Below are positions 62,159 through 64,000 of a stretch of 64,000 nt of DNA, in pieces (within the stretch, counting starts at the first letter, position 1; each line of letters opens with the position of its first letter). The position numbers and the translations under genes are program-made. The notes under the pieces are model-generated. The model was not told the DNA's origin, searched no databases, and saw only the letters and a list, made by a program, of their open reading frames with translations. Source of the DNA: Nigrospora sphaerica (Eukaryota; Ascomycota; Sordariomycetes; Amphisphaeriales; Apiosporaceae); contig JAGVVL010000027.1 in assembly GCA_018287875.1 (NCBI GenBank), forward strand, positions 1,116,001 through 1,180,000. Direction: 5' to 3'.

Positions 62159-64000
62159 GATAAGCTTATCCTACTTCGTACATGAGGTGGCAGAGTCGGC
62201 CGGCTTAGAGTCGGCGTGACAAACAGCCTGGATCTGCCTTCCCAAGCTCGCCTTCTCAGACTTTGACTTCCGTGTCCCTGGTGCTATACTCCCGATGATG
62301 GACACCGAAAGGTGAAGATTGGTGGGTTACCTGCAATAGCAGGCAGCGGGGGCAAAGGTAGCTTCGTGGATGTTCCGGGCCGCCCCTTGCGTTAGAGCGA
62401 GACCTTCTCGAAGATAGCCCCACTGGAGCGGAATGTACGGAGGGCACGCATCGAGGATCCCGTCGTCTGTGCATCTTGGCTCCTGGTAAAGATGGCTTCG
62501 GCGTTCGCCCTGCCGCACGCGATGGACGAGCCCTGCTATTCTTTACACACCACCGGATAGAACAAGGTGTTGCATGTGGAGTTCGGTTCCCAAAACAGCT
62601 TAGTTTCCAGAGCAGTAGAACGACACGAATCTGGCCATAGCCTTCGTGTGTTCGTGATGCGTGCCACCCCGGAGGGGGGGGAGACAATAACCTAGTCTGC
62701 TAAACTGGATACTGGGGACATACATAGGCTATTAAGAGCAGGATCTGTCAACTGGCAGGTCCCCTATCTTTTACGCATCACTTCGGTTTATAGCCTTGTA
62801 CGCAAAGGAAGGCTACGCCATGGCCTCTCCGCGAAAGCCATTATTCGAGCTACAGCGCGGGTATAGTCAGCGGCGAGGCGATGCTGCAGAAGCCATTTAG
62901 TTGTGATGACGACCTGCCTTCGCGGCAGTGTTTACCTTACGGCAAGGTGCCCCGATCATAGGGGTTCCGATCTTGCAGGCCCGGCGCTCCAGTGGGATTT
63001 CTCATCCCTCCAAAGTCACTTCACGGTTGATGGGTCTGTGTCATGCCACGCCCAGGCCCTCCTTTGGCTGCTGCTGTGTCAAGCGGTTAGGCAAACCGAC
63101 ACCGCTTGCGACGTAATACGGCAGGTCTAGGACAGACAGCATGTCGATCGTTTCGAGCCGGGCTTTGGAACGGTCATGGTATGCATTGAGACAGGGCAGC
63201 AGTGCCTGTTCCATGAGACCTTAGGCCCGTTCACCAAAAGCTGCCGGCACCCAGCTGCAAAGACGCGCTAAACAGACACGTCGACCGCGACCTGCCAGTG
63301 CCTTGCCACCGGGCTCCTGCCCCGAGCACGAGCAAGCAACCGTCGTGTAACAGCATCCAGCGGCACTGTGCGCCGCGTACTCGTACGACTGGGTAGGTTG
63401 ACGTTTTCGGTGGTTCTTGTTGCCAGGAGGTTCTTCATGGGTACCGTTCCACTTTCCTCCGTGGCTCTATGGCCGTGACGTCGTGGCTAGCCGGGGCGTT
63501 TCCGGCTTCTGCCACGCTGTCTCGGTTACTCATGTCTCATGCAAGGCTCGGGACGAAGAGAACACTAACAAGCTATTCTTTGGGCATAGCTTCGCTTGTT
63601 GTCACTTGGTATCGCCTGGACTGCCGGTTCCTGGAATTCCGCCCAGAGCGCTTTAGCCTCACATCTGTCGCGAGCTCTGTCGCATTTTGCATCACATCCT
63701 CCCGGACAGTCGGCAGATATGAGAAGAATGGAGCACTGCGCCATCATTTCAGTGGTATCATGAATATGTCAGCATACAGGGCCATTCATGAGCCACCTAT
63801 GATGCAGTGCATAAGGATTGTGCAATGGTTGCAAAAGATACGTGATGGCAGTCGCAGGTGTCTTAGACATAGGGTTGAGCGTAACCTATGGCCTATATGG
63901 CCGCCATCTCGAGATGAAAGATATCTTATTGAGCGACAACTTGATAGTTGAACTTATACCCCTTTAGATACACACACACATGCTTATTACTGTTATCATA
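62159..64000. other. Repeat-like terminal region
   Basis: No gene recognised. Contains the dispersed repeat at 63788-63892. The neighbouring frames (62256-62687 minus, 63469-63951 plus) lack domain signatures. The region may be transposon-derived. Confidence 0.5.
63788..63892 (+). repeat. Dispersed repeat (partner 9046-9150)
   Basis: Same-orientation match to 9046-9150, described there. Confidence 0.6.

Noticed and set aside
62256..62687. Minus-strand frame near the right edge as a gene
   Set aside because: No domain, signal peptide or conserved composition; overlaps other short frames on the same strand.

Overview
The window reads as chromosomal DNA of a filamentous ascomycete (Pezizomycotina). 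The genes have short introns (about 47-97 nt) with GTRNGT donors and CTAAC/CTGAC branch points. The protein families are typical of these fungi: HET, NACHT-WD40, GH55, LysM-WSC, Zn2Cys6, 2EXR and Pogo/Fot1 transposons. Genus and species cannot be told from the sequence alone.

Layout. 1-2.0 kb is mostly non-coding, but its minus strand carries an orphan pair of HET-s-like amyloid repeats. 2.0-6.2 kb is an intact HET-NACHT-WD40 gene (NLR1, the HNWD architecture of Podospora het-d/het-e). 6.46-8.39 kb is a decayed Pogo-type transposon with 68-bp inverted ends, followed by a Gypsy remnant and dispersed repeats. 10.3-14.0 kb is a divergent pair, an MFS transporter and an FAD monooxygenase. 17.1-22.7 kb is a hydrolase-NACHT-like gene (NLR3) with a 1,927-bp transposon sitting inside its first intron. 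23.9-24.7 kb is a single-pass membrane protein. 25.6-30.4 kb is a large GH55 glucanase fused to a PI-PLC-like protein. 31.9-34.2 kb is a multi-span membrane protein. 35-44 kb holds a 2EXR protein, a secreted protein, a LysM-WSC protein broken by a stop, a small secreted Ala/Cys protein and a Zn2Cys6 regulator. 45.3-50.2 kb is transposon debris: the second 1,927-bp Pogo copy, a LINE gag remnant and a DDE_3 remnant. 51.4-54.5 kb is a decayed phosphorylase-NACHT-ankyrin gene (NLR4). 56.8-61.7 kb is an intact NACHT-WD40 gene (NLR2) on the minus strand with twelve nearly identical WD40 repeats. The last 2 kb is repeat-like.

Together this looks like an accessory, transposon-rich island dense in NLR-type (allorecognition or innate-immunity-like) genes. 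Four different NLR architectures lie within 60 kb. Two are intact, one has lost the catalytic residues of both its N-terminal hydrolase and its NTPase, and one is a pseudogene. Many inactivating changes are G-to-A or CAA-to-TAA, which suggests repeat-induced point mutation (RIP). Exon borders were worked out by hand from splice sites and reading frame and should be read as models.
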